A stretch of 64,000 bases of DNA from Turnera subulata (taxonomy: Eukaryota > Streptophyta > Magnoliopsida > Malpighiales > Passifloraceae), in contig JAKUCV010000872.1 of assembly GCA_028386065.3 (NCBI GenBank), forward strand, positions 35,303 to 99,302. The letters are read 5' to 3'. How positions within the stretch are numbered: position 1 is the stretch's first letter; every line of letters starts with the position of its first letter. Made by a program: the position numbers and the translations under genes. Shown piece after piece: positions 45,241-56,482 of this stretch. Below the pieces are notes generated by a model. That model made no database searches and was not told the DNA's origin. It saw nothing but the letters and a program-made list of their open reading frames with translations.

Positions 45241-47169
45241 TTTATTTATTTTATTTAAGTCTTTTATTTATTTAATTTTGGAATTATGTTACAAATATTG
45301 GAGGCCCTTAAAATTTCCAGAAGAAATTTGTTATGGGCATTGAATGCAATTAAATGCATATCATTTGGAAGACGCAATAAAAGAGAAAATACAGCAAAGA
45401 CCGGAAGTTTTATTGCCAAAAGATCCTGCAGATCTTAAAATAAAAAAATTGAAAAAAAATATAAACCACCAGAAGTTGGAAACCACTAGAAGATGGATGT
45501 TCTCCTGAAAATCTTATTACATGTGTATGCACCTGAAGTTGCAAGTTTTAAATTTATACAATACTGTTATATTTCGATTAAATTCTTAGATTATATTGTG
45601 TGGAGAGTAAATTATTGATGTTGATACGAAAAGAGAACAATTTATTTTTATGCATCATATATGCTCCTGCAGTAGCAATATGGCGAAAGAGAATTCACGA
45701 AATATTTGATTTAATCCCATGTCTCATTGTGGCGGAAGGGAGTGACGTACTATAAATAAAAACTATTATGAATTTTTGTGCAATTGGTTATGCTCCATTC
45801 CCTGAAGTGAATGTGATTGTATGTAATAATTTTTGCCATGGCTATGAACATAAAATTGGTCACAAACAGACCATATAACAAGACACCGTATAAATGGTTA
45901 TCAAGCTAATATTGATGAAACCATCTATTGATGACTATGATGCTTGGATATAATTCTTATCTTGCTTACCCTGAAGGTGCAAGTTAATTTATATTGAATG
46001 ATTTTATTTTCATTATTATTATTTGTCATATTTATTACATTGTATTTACTTTACCGCATATTATAACTGCTTAATGTTCCATATGAACGCAATACTGTTT
46101 TTTCTAAAATTATGACTCGGGCATTTGTCCTGAAGACAATGCGATGACGTATTCCATATCTAATAAAACGAAAATCATTCATATTTCATATATGATAGTA
46201 TAATCTCAAAATGAGAAAAAGATACTCTAGAAGAGCACAAGTTTTCCATACTCTAGAAGAGTATATATATATATATTTACACTCCGGAAGAGCATAACTT
46301 TCAATATACTCTAGAAAAGTATATATTAAGCTCCGGAAGAGAACAAGTTTTACTATGCTCTTGAAGAGCAAATATTGAAGCTCTTGAAGAGCACAAATTT
46401 TATTATAGAATAACATACTCCGGAAGAGTAAAATATTTATGCTCTGAAAAAGCTTGAATTTAATTATACTCCTAAAGAGTAAAATTCACCTACCCATGAA
46501 GCAACAGCATTCAAGGGGGAGAGTTATTAAACGTGAAAAACTGTATGTGAATGCTGTTGCACATAACTATACTATATGTACCCCTACAGCAGATGAATAA
46601 ACTGTAAAAAATGAGTTCTGCTCTCTTATTTTTTTGAGCAAATAGTATATTGAGACGATATGAGAATGAGATGCTGAATATCTCTATATTAAAAAGGCTA
46701 TTGCCATAGCTAACAAGCAAGCTGTGGAAAGTTTACCAGCATTATTCTTTAGATTATGCTACATAAATATTCGAGTAATTAAAGCTTATCATATTCAGCC
46801 AGAAGCTAGCAATTTTAAGTTATTAAATACACGGTTTGTACAGCCTGAAGCTGAACCCAACTAGAAGTTGACCGATGGATATATAACTTACAGCTGGTAA
46901 ATGTATTTTCCTAAGTTATTATATAGCAGCCTGAAGCTGGTACACTATAGCTCAAAACTGACGCTAGCCTAAAACTAGCAAATAATTCTTAAAATTATTC
47001 AATATATAGTATGCACAGCTCGAAGCTGGCACCAACTAGAAGTTGGATGACTGATTTATTATTTACTAGCTCGAAGCTGACAAATCATTTTTTCCAAGTT
47101 TTAAATACATAGTTCACACAGCCTGAAGCTGAAACCGACTAGAAGTTGGTTTATTGATTTATTTGGCAA

Positions 47170-48380
47170 GACCGGTTGGGCCATCTCGGATCCATAATGA
47201 TGCACAGAATTCATTCGGTTGAAAAACCAGAAGTTTTTACAATCAATAAATTTCTATGCTGCGAAAAAACAAAATTAATTATTGAGCCTTCCTATGATGA
47301 GGTTGGCATAAGAACCACCAGCAAGTTTTTGGGACATATACGCGAACTAATAAATCCGCCATGTTCACCATCTAGGTACTTTTATGATTATCGATGCATC
47401 GACTAGATGGTATATTGTGTACTTATTAGACGCAAGTTGGCATGTTGCGCCCTTATTATGATTAAGCCAATTGCGGGTACACATCCCAAATTATCTTGTA
47501 AGACTATATGTTTTGATAATGCTGGTATTTCTCTTCAATGGGTAATGTATACTGTTGGAAATAAACCCAAATCGATCTGGGTGAACATTTCCAATTGATT
47601 GCAGGACCATTGTTAAAGAGATATTATTGTTTGAGAACATGGTATTTTACATGCAGCAAATGTGCATCAAGCCAATAATAAATCATAAGATCATAAAATC
47701 TCCCCATTGGATCATGATCACGAACCTAGTATCTTCCACCTTCGGACCATTGGTTGTTCAGTATTTAATGCTCCACCACAGCATAGTAAAATCGGTCCTT
47801 TAAAGAAGGCAGGGACTAGATGTTGGGTATAAAAATTTCCATCAGTTACAAAGTAGTTGAAACCATTAATTTGAGAATGGAGACATATTTGCTTAAAGTG
47901 TTTACCCAACATCAGGGGGAGGAAATAAGCAGCTGGATCAAGATATAATTAAAATGTTATTCAATATCTATTTTTGATCATCAAACAAATTAGTGTGAAC
48001 CTGAAGTTCAAAAGTTGATTCATTTCCAAAAATTTGATAAGTCAATTGCCAGACATATTATTTTGAAAAGTGTGACCATACCAGCTGCGAATGCTCTTAC
48101 TCGAAATAATGTTCTAGAAGAATAAGTATAGCATGCAAATGAATCTAAAGTACGCCAGAAGCGTAGAATATACTCGGTTCCCAAAGAAAACAAACATTCT
48201 CGATAGAGAAAAATGAGCAAAAGTGATAAGATGACCCCAGTAAGAAAATAAGACCTCCAGTAGAGGTTCATATAAAAAGTCCTAAAGAAGAGAAAAATCC
48301 TCCAGAAGAGGTTTTCTGACACAATTGATAAAGTTCCAGAAGTAACTCAGGTACCTAAACAAATGAGTATGATGAGATCT
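47170..48380 (+). pseudogene. Copia integrase remnant
   Basis: Fragments include GHLGSIMMHRI, LCCEKTKLIIEPSYDEVG, NPPCSPSRYF, KTICFDNAGISL, EHGILHAANVHQANN and FHLRTIGCSVFNAP, matching the order zinc finger, core and C-terminus of a Copia integrase. Stops and indels are dense. A charged linker with repeated hairpins follows (48050-48380). Confidence 0.7.
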
Positions 48381-48469
48381 CAATTACAGTGTCAGGAATG
48401 TGATGGAACCGACGAGAAATAACCGTTGACGGAATATTTACTTTATATAGCTCTAAATATTATGAAAGA

Positions 48470-48940
48470 AAATGAGGATCATGAACCTACACCTATTAAT
48501 GAATGTAGGCGTAAGTTGATTGGCCAAAATAGAGAAATATAATTAAAGGCTGTGTTAGACTCGCTTGTAAAGGGAGAAATTCTCGGACCTGTAGTCCGTA
48601 CACCAGATGGTGTAAAATTATCGGTCATAAAATGGGTATTTGTGCGAAAAGAGAATTATAATAGAGAAATACAAAGCACGGCTTATTGCACAAGGTTTTA
48701 CCCAAACGATTTAGTATTAATTGTGAGGAGGTATACTCCCCTATGGTGGATGCAATTATTTTTGATAAAGTCTGGCATTATATGAAAAAAATTGGAAATG
48801 CATCAGATGGATGCCATTACAGCTTATATTTATGTGGATCCATAAGTCATGACATGAGAATCCCTGCAGGATTCAAGTTGCTTGAAGCAGCTAATTCCCG
48901 GGAATATACAAAAAACAAAATAAAGTGAATTGATCTTTAC
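48470..48940 (+). pseudogene. Copia reverse transcriptase remnant
   Basis: LDSLVKGEILGPVVRTPDGVK and KWVFVRKENYNREI mark the RT start; frameshifted remains follow (TRFYPNDLV for the AQGF region, YLCGSISHDMRIPAGFKLLEA for the LYGSLD...PEGFK region). YVDD was not found. Downstream to 49690 only traces remain, ending in sequence typical of the 3' part (TTTTCTCCTTCACCAAG). Confidence 0.7.
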
Positions 48941-49721
48941 GTGATTTAAATCATTTTGAGTATGCATGAATTTATTTTTTATTATGTTTATTGTTCATAT
49001 GTATATGTTTTTTTTGTGATTTAAATATTATTGGAACTCTTGAAGAAGCTTCCAAATGTCGTGCTATGTTTCGAGATGAAAAATCTCAATTAGATTGGTC
49101 CTGGAGTACCCTGTTAGAGTGCTAGTAACATGAAGCCTGCAGCTCCTACCATAAGCCTATTAACAATATATGACTATGCTTTTATCTTCGGGTATAATGA
49201 GATATGACATTATATTAACCCTGTAAACCCGAAGAAAATATAGTTTGTTTTGCAGGTACAGGTCATTGATTTGATACATATAAAACTCAAGCTGATACCT
49301 GAAGTATCATAGCAAGCACAAGACGCTACCAAAAATGCAGAAATTGTTGTTATATACGAAGATAGTCGAGACTGTGCTTGGCTACATTCGAAGATGCTGC
49401 ATGCTCAAGACTCATGTGGAAATGATAGCAAGGTTGATGCTCCAAGAAGAAATTATGAAGATAACATTGTCCACATTGTCCAATTAAAGTTGTGATGTAT
49501 CAAAAGTGATCGGACAGAGCATACGACACCAAAAGGATGATTGATATACAACGACATCAAGAAATCAAGAGAGGCCAAAATGAGGGGGAGTGGAATACGC
49601 ACTACACTTTTTTCTCCTTCACCAAGTTTTTTTCCCACTGGGTTTTTCTTGGTAAGGTTTTTAGTGAGGCAGTTCTTCCTAAGCGTATTCTACCCAGTCT
49701 AAAATGACATCCAAAGGGGAG

Positions 49722-49914
49722 TGTTATAAAATAAAACGTGGATGTCCTATTACATCTAACCTCCCATTATATACATGTACTGGTTATTGTTGAAATATAT
49801 AGAAAAATGAAGAACCGAGTTCTTCCCTTGCCATCATCTCCTTCATTCTTCCCCTCCTCCTCCTGCTATTTTTCTTCTCCATATTCATGCTTTAAATTCA
49901 CACAATTTATAACA
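49722..49914 (+). repeat. 3' LTR of decayed Copia
   Basis: 193-bp near-copy of the 5' LTR, preceded by a purine tract and followed by TSD AAAAG. Confidence 0.9.
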
Positions 49915-49919
49915 AAAAG

Positions 49920-51100
49920 CAAATAAAAAAACCCTTGCCTTCTTCAACCTTTAGAAATCATGTCGCCTCCATCAATGCACATACGGCACACCAGCAAAGA
50001 ATGAAAAACCATTTTTGTTAAGGTGATTATCAATTCGCCGCTGGTAACGAATTGGTACGCGTACCCAAGCGAACCGGTACTCTCAAGTACCGCGTTTTGG
50101 CTCGAACCGAACGTTGGATTTTCAGCGAATTATGTGACTATGGTTTAGACTTGTTAACCCTCCATAAATGATTTCAAATTTCAAAGCCTGTTGGGGTTGG
50201 GACATAAAATGGACCAATTAGCCGACTAAACTGGCCTGCCCAGTTGCTCAAAGAATAGTAGTTACGCGGGCATTGACTTTAGCTTTTACGTTGCATAAAA
50301 TTATGTAGGTTTGTCACACTAATTCATTAGGTTTGTCCAAATTAAAGCATGGTCTGTATATTCCCTTTTTGTTTCCAATGTTATATATTGTAGACGGTAA
50401 TTTGTTGCTTGGCATGAATTCCAAACCTGACAGTGCAGAATAATAATCCACTCAACCTCAAAATAATCTTGGCCTAAAACATTAGCATTTATATGTTGGC
50501 AAACTAATCTCAACTATCATGAATGTTAAATTGCCTTAATTCGGATCAAGTAGCTTGCAGATCTACAAGCATTTATAGGACCTGAAAAATGACAGCTCAT
50601 TCCAGCAGCTAATTAGTTATTATTTTTCTATGGTATCTGGAAAGATTTGGTTCTCCTATGATTGTAATGCGGAATCAGGTATCCTGGCAGTACAATTGAC
50701 TGAGTAGGACTTGTACAAGCAATGTAAAAGAAAATGGAGAAGCAGAATGCGTAGAATAGGTATGCATTCTTTTTTACAATTTATAATTCTTTTCAGGTAC
50801 TTCAACACTTCTCAAAATGTCAAACTAATAAGTACTATCTCTACGGCTGTTATCTCTTTGGTTGACTTTTATCTTTCTGGGAACTTGTTTGATAACTCAT
50901 TAATTGGCTATCCCTTGGTATCCATGTTTCGTAATCTATGGTAAGAAGCAATGACAAACGTCAACTTGAGCGTTGTTTACAAACTGGCTTGGACTGTACA
51001 TGTGATTAATAGTAAACTACAAAAAATAGCTAAACCTTTTTCTCTCAAAGCACAATTTTCCTCAATAATTGTTATTAGTAAATACAATAAGTAATTTATC
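49920..51100. other. Intergenic, no gene seen
   Basis: AT-rich sequence with no supported ORF, repeat pair or RNA gene. A short GC-richer patch with GGTAC motifs lies at 50040-50110. Confidence 0.5.
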
Positions 51101-51105
51101 AGAAG

Positions 51106-51557
51106 TGTTAGAATATGATCAAGCTGCATTGGAAGAGGGAAAAATGTGTTGTTACTTGTGTGTCTTTTGAATTAATATTTTGTTTAATTTAAAGTAGTTG
51201 TCAGGATAAGCTTTGAAAAGAAAAGAAGTAAGCGTGCTTAGTTAAGTGTTTTCGGCATGCCAAGGCCTAATCAAGTTGTCTATAAATAGTAAGTCCTATG
51301 TTAGTGGACTACACAATTGGTCTATATAGGTGTTTATGTAATATAGTTTAAATCAAGTGAAGTAGTGTGAATTATAGCAAAAACATGGTGTTTCACTTCA
51401 TTGCAAGGCTCCTCACTTTCTCCTGGAGAGTTTGAAACGGATTGAGAGCTTAGAGAGAAAAAACTACTAAAACAAAAAGGTTGTATGGAAAATTTTCAGA
51501 ATTCGTGTAAGAGACTTCTACCAGAATTTGCATCAGGTTCTGTCCTATTATCCAACA
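51106..51557 (+). repeat. 5' LTR of DEK_C-carrying element
   Basis: 452 bp, with CTATAAATAG TATA box near 51280 and end TTATCCAACA. Confidence 0.88.
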
Positions 51558-51614
51558 AGTCGTAGCGGAGTGTGATTGTTCTTAAGGGACCTGCTCCTTT
51601 TTTGATTGGTTAAA

Positions 51615-51929
51615 ATGGTGTCTGCATGGGTGATTGCTGCAAGATTAAGGAAAGTTCTTCGATGTTCTGACCTCAATACAACGACAATAAACATGTTGTG
51701 CCAGATGTTGGAAGAGGAGTTTGGCCTAGAATTTTGGGGTAGAAAATCGTTCATTAAAGATCAAGTGATTATGTTCCTTGAAAGTGATGGGCGTGGGAGC
51801 AATAAAAATGAGGAGATTGATGAAGAAGAAGAAGGCAAATTAGACGTAACAAATGGCTTTGATTTGATTGCAAAAGATGAAAATGAAGATTTCATTGGTA
51901 AGAGTTATGATTTTATTGAAGTTGAATGA
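51615..51929 (+). CDS. DEK_C-domain protein fragment captured in an LTR element
   Basis: 104 residues from the ATG at 51615, about 58 bp after the 5' LTR. Residues 4-57 match the DEK C-terminal domain as found at the N-terminus of plant SWIB/MDM2-type proteins: RLRKVLRCSDLNTTT, LEEEFGLEF, RKSFIKDQVIMFLE. In such proteins this small helical domain binds DNA or chromatin. An acidic tail follows (EEIDEEEEGKLD). The expected SWIB domain is not seen. The frame ends in TGA at 51927; a neighbouring frame stays mostly open (KEVFVEEIFSDYRQENA) up to the Gypsy insertion and resumes at 59203, suggesting a formerly longer acidic ORF. It sits where gag would be, which points to host-gene capture. Whether it is expressed is unknown; a chance remnant of an older gene is less likely given the LTR, PBS and PPT frame. 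Confidence 0.7.
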   Translation: MVSAWVIAARLRKVLRCSDLNTTTINMLCQMLEEEFGLEFWGRKSFIKDQVIMFLESDGRGSNKNEEIDEEEEGKLDVTNGFDLIAKDENEDFIGKSYDFIEVE

Positions 51930-52100
51930 TGGTGCTTTATTTGGTAAAGAGGTTTTTGTTGAAGAGATTTTTAGTGACTATAGACAGGAAAATGCTATTT
52001 AATCTGTGAAAAGTGATGATTCTGGAATTATTGTTTGTGAGGATCTTGTTTGGAGTTTAAAGACTAATCCAATTATAACTTAATTGATATTGAGAGTGGG

Positions 52101-55092
52101 TGTAACAGCCCGGGCAAAAATTTGGATTGTTACCAGGACTGTAAAAGTCTTTTTACCGTGATTTACCGAATGAATTAATCTTGGATAATTAATTCAAGGT
52201 AAATCGCGCATCATTTTTCGTAACCGAGGTTTTTCCTACGCTCGAGATTTTTCCGTGGATTTTTCGGACCTAAGTCGGTATTTTTCGGGTCCCGGAATCC
52301 TCAGAAAAATCACACCGGAAAATAACTAAGGGGTTATCACTTATTTTCTGGTCCGGTCCGGATACGGCTTACCTGCATGATTGGGTTTAGCAGTCGCCTA
52401 CCTGTGATGCTCGTGATGGCCTCCTCCTGTTGTGCCTGTGAATGGCTTGTGATGCCCGTGACCTGCTCTTCCCTGCTTCCTTTTTCACGCCATCTCCTGC
52501 ATATCACCATACTTCTCTTCTTCATTTTCTTTATCCTCTGCCTAGCTTTTGCATTCTTAAAACCAGAAAAGTAAAGAAACACAAAATACAAAAAAAAAAC
52601 AACGAAACACAAGCAACACCACACACCATCGCCGGCCATCACCAAACCCGTGAACACCACCAAGCCACACAACCGACGCCACCACCAAACCACCACCCGC
52701 GTCTGCCCAGCCACCACACACCCTCCTCTCCACTCCTTTTTCCCCTCGCTCGCCGCCCTCCGCCGACCAGGGTCTCTTCCTCGCCCTCCTGCGCATCGTC
52801 ACCTACAGCTGACGCGACGACCGAGCAGGCCGCCTTCTTCCTCCTCCTTCGCGACCACCGGCGACCGTTACCTTCCCCTAGTTTCGCGCTACTTGTGCTT
52901 GTAGTCAGCCGCCCATCGCCCCGTGTTGCTGTTCCGCCCGTCTGCACCGCCGGTGCCAAGCCGTCGCCACATCCTGCCGCCTCCGCCGTGCACAAGAGGG
53001 CCGGATCGCTTCTCCTCACCCGCCCTTCCTCAGTTCTTCCTCTTCCCTTCCTCCCCCGCTGCAGCCGCCCCCATTCCTCCTCACGCGACGCCGCCTCGTT
53101 CCGTTCGCCGCGCCGTCAACTGCAGAACCAAGGTGAGCAGCAGGTTGTGAGACCTGATTAAACGGGTGGGTCAACCCGGTTTGTTGATTGGATCTGGGTT
53201 GGAGATTTGGGCCAGTAGTGCATAGGAACGGGTTGTGGTTCTGGGCCATGTTGGGCCTGTTATGTGGGTGGGCTTAGATGGGCTAGTATAGTAACATGTT
53301 TGGTTTGATGGGTTTGGACTGGGCTGGTACAATTTGGCCCAGTCCGGTTTAAAAAAAATAATAAAGATAATAAGAAAAACATATTTATATATATATATAT
53401 ATATATAAATAATCTGGAAAAAAAGGGTATATGGAATATATATATATTCTCTGGGAAATATAAATACATAGTATTGTAAAAATAAATAAAGAAATTACCA
53501 TGTTACATTATTTTCAAGAAACTAAGGTAAATATAACAAGAATTATATCCTTTGCAAAATTACTAAATAATGACTACATTAGAAAATGATAAATATACTA
53601 TAAATATTTTGGGAGTATAAGAATACGCTATATTATTAGAGAATTATGTTATAGTAGTTATTTTGGGAAATGATAAATATCTTCATAAAATTATTTTGGG
53701 AAAAGTATAATTAATTTAGGAAAATATTTTGAAAAGAGTTTTAATTAAAGTATGGTACCGAAATTTTATTCGGATATACGTACGACATAATATTTTCGGT
53801 AAAAGACGATAATAAGGATATGAACCGGGATGGGTTTATTTCGCAGTATTGGCATCATAGTATACCGATTATGTGTATTTATGTGAGGATGTTGTTCTGT
53901 CGTATAGGTTTTGATATCGGGCAGTTTCCCGAGGAGCCGGCTTGGGACCGGTCATTGTCTCCGGAGTTGGGTAATCAGCCAAGGTGAGGATGGATTTCCT
54001 TCATTATTTGCCTGTATTACTCGGTTATTGTGTTTGATGATTATTGCTCTGTTGGTTGTTGCATTTGCTGTGGTTTGGTTCGAGATATTTATCCCAGTGT
54101 CCAGATTATTTTTTTTGGGATGTTTAACCCCATGATTTGGTTTTGGGATGTTTATCCCCGTACATTGAGTTTTTGGATATTTATCACTGTGTCTTTTGGT
54201 ATAAAATACAATGGAATAAATAATAAAATAAGATGAGGATGTCGATCATCGATTTTAGATAGGGATGTCTATCCCGATATTATGGTTAGGGATGTTGATC
54301 CCTGTGATTGAGTTTTGGATGATGATAATATAATTGTCACGTGGTAAGTAGTGGTACGACTCGATGGTTTAAGACTGTTTTGTTGTGGCCATGACCTGGG
54401 TTACTTATGATAAGCATGTCTATGCTTGGGATGTCTATCCCGTGATTATATTTGGGATATCTATCCCTGGGTTCTTATTTTTGGGATGTCGATCCCTGGG
54501 TCCTTTTGGATTTGGTCTGGCACCCGAGATATGTTGAGAACCAGGTCTGACCCCTAGCTTATCCGTGACGGGGCCCGGAAAGATAAAATTGGAAATTAGA
54601 TTTTTATTTAAGTCTTTTTTTTGGTCTTGGACCGGTTTTAAGTCGAGTCTTTTGGATTGGTGTGTTTGGCTGTTAAGCCTGTTTTCGACTTGAGTAATTT
54701 TTAGTGTTGCATATTGATCGTCTATCCATAGTTGTTAGCACTTCGGACTCACCCCTCACCTGCGGGCTTTCATCCCGTAGGTTGAGTTATTTGTGATTCA
54801 GGTTTGGTGCATTCCAGACAGGCTGCAACGTTATCCCTTAGACAGGACTTGGATCCACAGTTTGCATCATGTGTCGCATACAATGTCTTTGTGAGTTATT
54901 AAGTCTTCCGCTGTGCTATTTGTTGCTATTGATGGGCCATTGGGCCGGTTATGATGTTATTGATGATTTTATTTTGGGCTGTTGAGCCCGAGTTTCTGTT
55001 GTATACGCTGTATGCTGGGCTTTGTTTGGTTGGGTCGTTACAGTTCCGACATGTGTTTACTGTGTACGGTAAATACGGGTCGGGGCGTTTCA
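52101..55092 (+). repeat. 5' LTR of Gypsy element
   Basis: Very long LTR with a GC- and C-rich block at about 52440-53150 (a proline/serine/histidine-rich frame there looks like composition, not a gene), an AT-rich part (53340-53830), and an array of GGGATNNNNATCCC palindromes at 54082-54496. The last 260 bp match 58931-59197. Confidence 0.85.
54082..54496. repeat. GGGATNNNNATCCC palindrome array in Gypsy LTR (about 9 copies)
   Basis: Units at about 54082, 54117, 54145, 54174, 54262, 54289, 54428, 54454 and 54483. The centre varies (GTTT, GTCT, GTTG, ATCT, GTCG). Most keep perfect 5-bp arms; 54082, 54117 and 54174 have lost a base match. Confidence 0.9.
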
Positions 55093-55336
55093 TTTTGGTA
55101 GCAGAGCGGGCGTTAGGTCTTGGTGGGTAGTCCTTGTGTGTTTGTTGTTCTTGTTTGCATAGTTCGCTCCATTTGTTTATTAATTTATATCATTTAGTTA
55201 GTGCATTATGGATCCAGAACATACACATAAGAGGTAATTGATGCCATAGATAAGCGGAAACATAAATATTATTAATATTGCTAATATTATTATTACAAAC
55301 ATTAATATTACTTTGATATTTTTTTAAAAAATACAT

Positions 55337-55947
55337 TCATCTTCTCAGTACGACGTTGACCCTAAAGCTAGTGGGGTCATTGTTGATGTTGACCCTGATG
55401 TTGTCGTTCCACGAGAACCACATGCCGCCTGCGTTGTTCTGGCCAGGAAGCTCGAACCGGTTTGCTGGAGGGAACCGAAGTGGGATGAGACCGTCATCGT
55501 CTTCAAGCTGCCACTGGGTCTCCGTGAGAAGAACCATGTTGGGCTTGTACTGGTTCTTCAGGTCCCTCAGGGTACGCGAGAACTCCTGGGAACGCCTAGT
55601 GACTCCTCTGCAGTTCCACACCAGTAGTCGGGCCTTTGGCCAAGTTGGAGGTAACCGAGTGACTCTGGCATGCTTTGGGCAGTCATCGAGAGCTGGTAGT
55701 AGGTGCCTTGGTCCAGGAAATGGCAAGTGGACTCTAGGTTGAATTCCTGAAGTCTTTCAGAGATGAAAAACATGACAGAATTTGCCGAGCCGTAGAAGGA
55801 GGTCCTCAAGGTACCTTGGTCCTCTAGGAAGAACGTCTCTTCCATGGGAGTGACGAAGAATCTGGAGGAGTAGAGTTCGTCGACGAAGACTAGACGGGGC
55901 ATTTTGCCGAGCTCGTTCGGAAGTTCCTCTGGACGCTCGTTGATCAT
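55337..55947 (-). pseudogene. LINE-type endonuclease fragment with upstream ORF
   Basis: The ATG at 55947 opens MINERPEELPNELGKMPRLV, then FVDELYSSRFFV and SVMFFISERLQEF. After a frame change near 55720 comes an apurinic-endonuclease-like start as in plant LINE ORF2: ARLLVWNCRGVTRRSQEF, MVLLTETQ, AGGMWFSWND. It stops at 55337, well before the rest of the endonuclease, RT or zf-RVT. A TATA-like GAGTATAAAAGAC lies upstream on this strand near 56135. The first part is unidentified. Confidence 0.55.
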
Positions 55948-56472
55948 GCTTTAGGCCAGCCGGTTTCTTCTGCCTAGGTTGGCACCTTCGACGAAGAAGA
56001 CGGACGATGGAGCAGGCATTCTAACTAGGCGATTTTGTGTTTTTTCTGAACGTGTTTTGTGTTTAATTTTTCTAAACGTGTTACAAACTCTCTTTGAAAA
56101 TGCTTTTGATGATTTACATCTCACCACTCCGTCTTTTATACTCTTATGGGGAGCGTGATTACCGTTTTGATTTTCAAAGCTTAGACCCCACCTATCCCCG
56201 GGAAGGTCTAAAGGATTTTTCGGAGACTGGAAAAGCAGATTTCTTCCTACAAAACTCCAACCGTTTTCATTTTTCAAGGTGTTGCTTTTTGAAAATTAGC
56301 CGTTGCTTCATTTATTACTTCCTTACTTCATATGTTTTTGAGCTACAAACGCAAGTGTTTTTCAGTTCTTTTCCATCTTACGATTTTCTAACGCCCTGGC
56401 TACCTTGGCGTTTCTTTTTATGACTCTTTCTTGCATCTTTTATCACATGCATCCGTGACCGTTGTGGCTAGA

Positions 56473-56482
56473 CTGATGGGAC
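56473..56482. repeat. 10-bp target duplication CTGATGGGAC (left of MULE)
   Basis: Identical to 57868-57877. Confidence 0.92.

Larger units (their letters stand above)
45311..49309 (+). repeat. Array of short hairpins with YNGAA pentaloop
   Basis: About 30 inverted repeats share a five-base centre of form YNGAA (CTGAA, CAGAA, TAGAA, CGGAA, TTGAA, TCGAA) while their arms differ. Examples: AAATTTC-CAGAA-GAAATTT (45311), ATACTC-TAGAA-GAGTAT (46248), TGCTC-TTGAA-GAGCA (46353), CAGC-CTGAA-GCTG (about 46841), CCAAC-TAGAA-GTTGG (about 47030), AAAAAC-CAGAA-GTTTTT (47222), TGAAC-CTGAA-GTTCA (47996), TACGC-CAGAA-GCGTA (about 48148), TGATAC-CTGAA-GTATCA (49293). Some fall in pol remnants. Confidence 0.85.
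43934..49914 (+). mobile_element. Decayed Ty1/Copia element with hairpin-rich interior
   Basis: Short LTRs (43934-44131, 198 bp; 49722-49914, 193 bp) start TGTTATAAAATAAAACGTGG and end TTATAACA. AAAAG flanks both sides (43929-43933 and 49915-49919). The primer-binding site CGTTATCAGCAC follows the left LTR and a polypurine tract CCAAAGGGGAG precedes the right one. The interior holds a GC-rich leader (44200-44520), hairpin-rich non-coding DNA (44940-47160) and integrase and RT remnants (47170-48940). Confidence 0.9.

Noticed and set aside
52442..53161. 239-residue proline/serine/histidine-rich frame
   Set aside because: Lies wholly inside a Gypsy LTR; overlapping long frames on both strands show it is an effect of C-rich composition.
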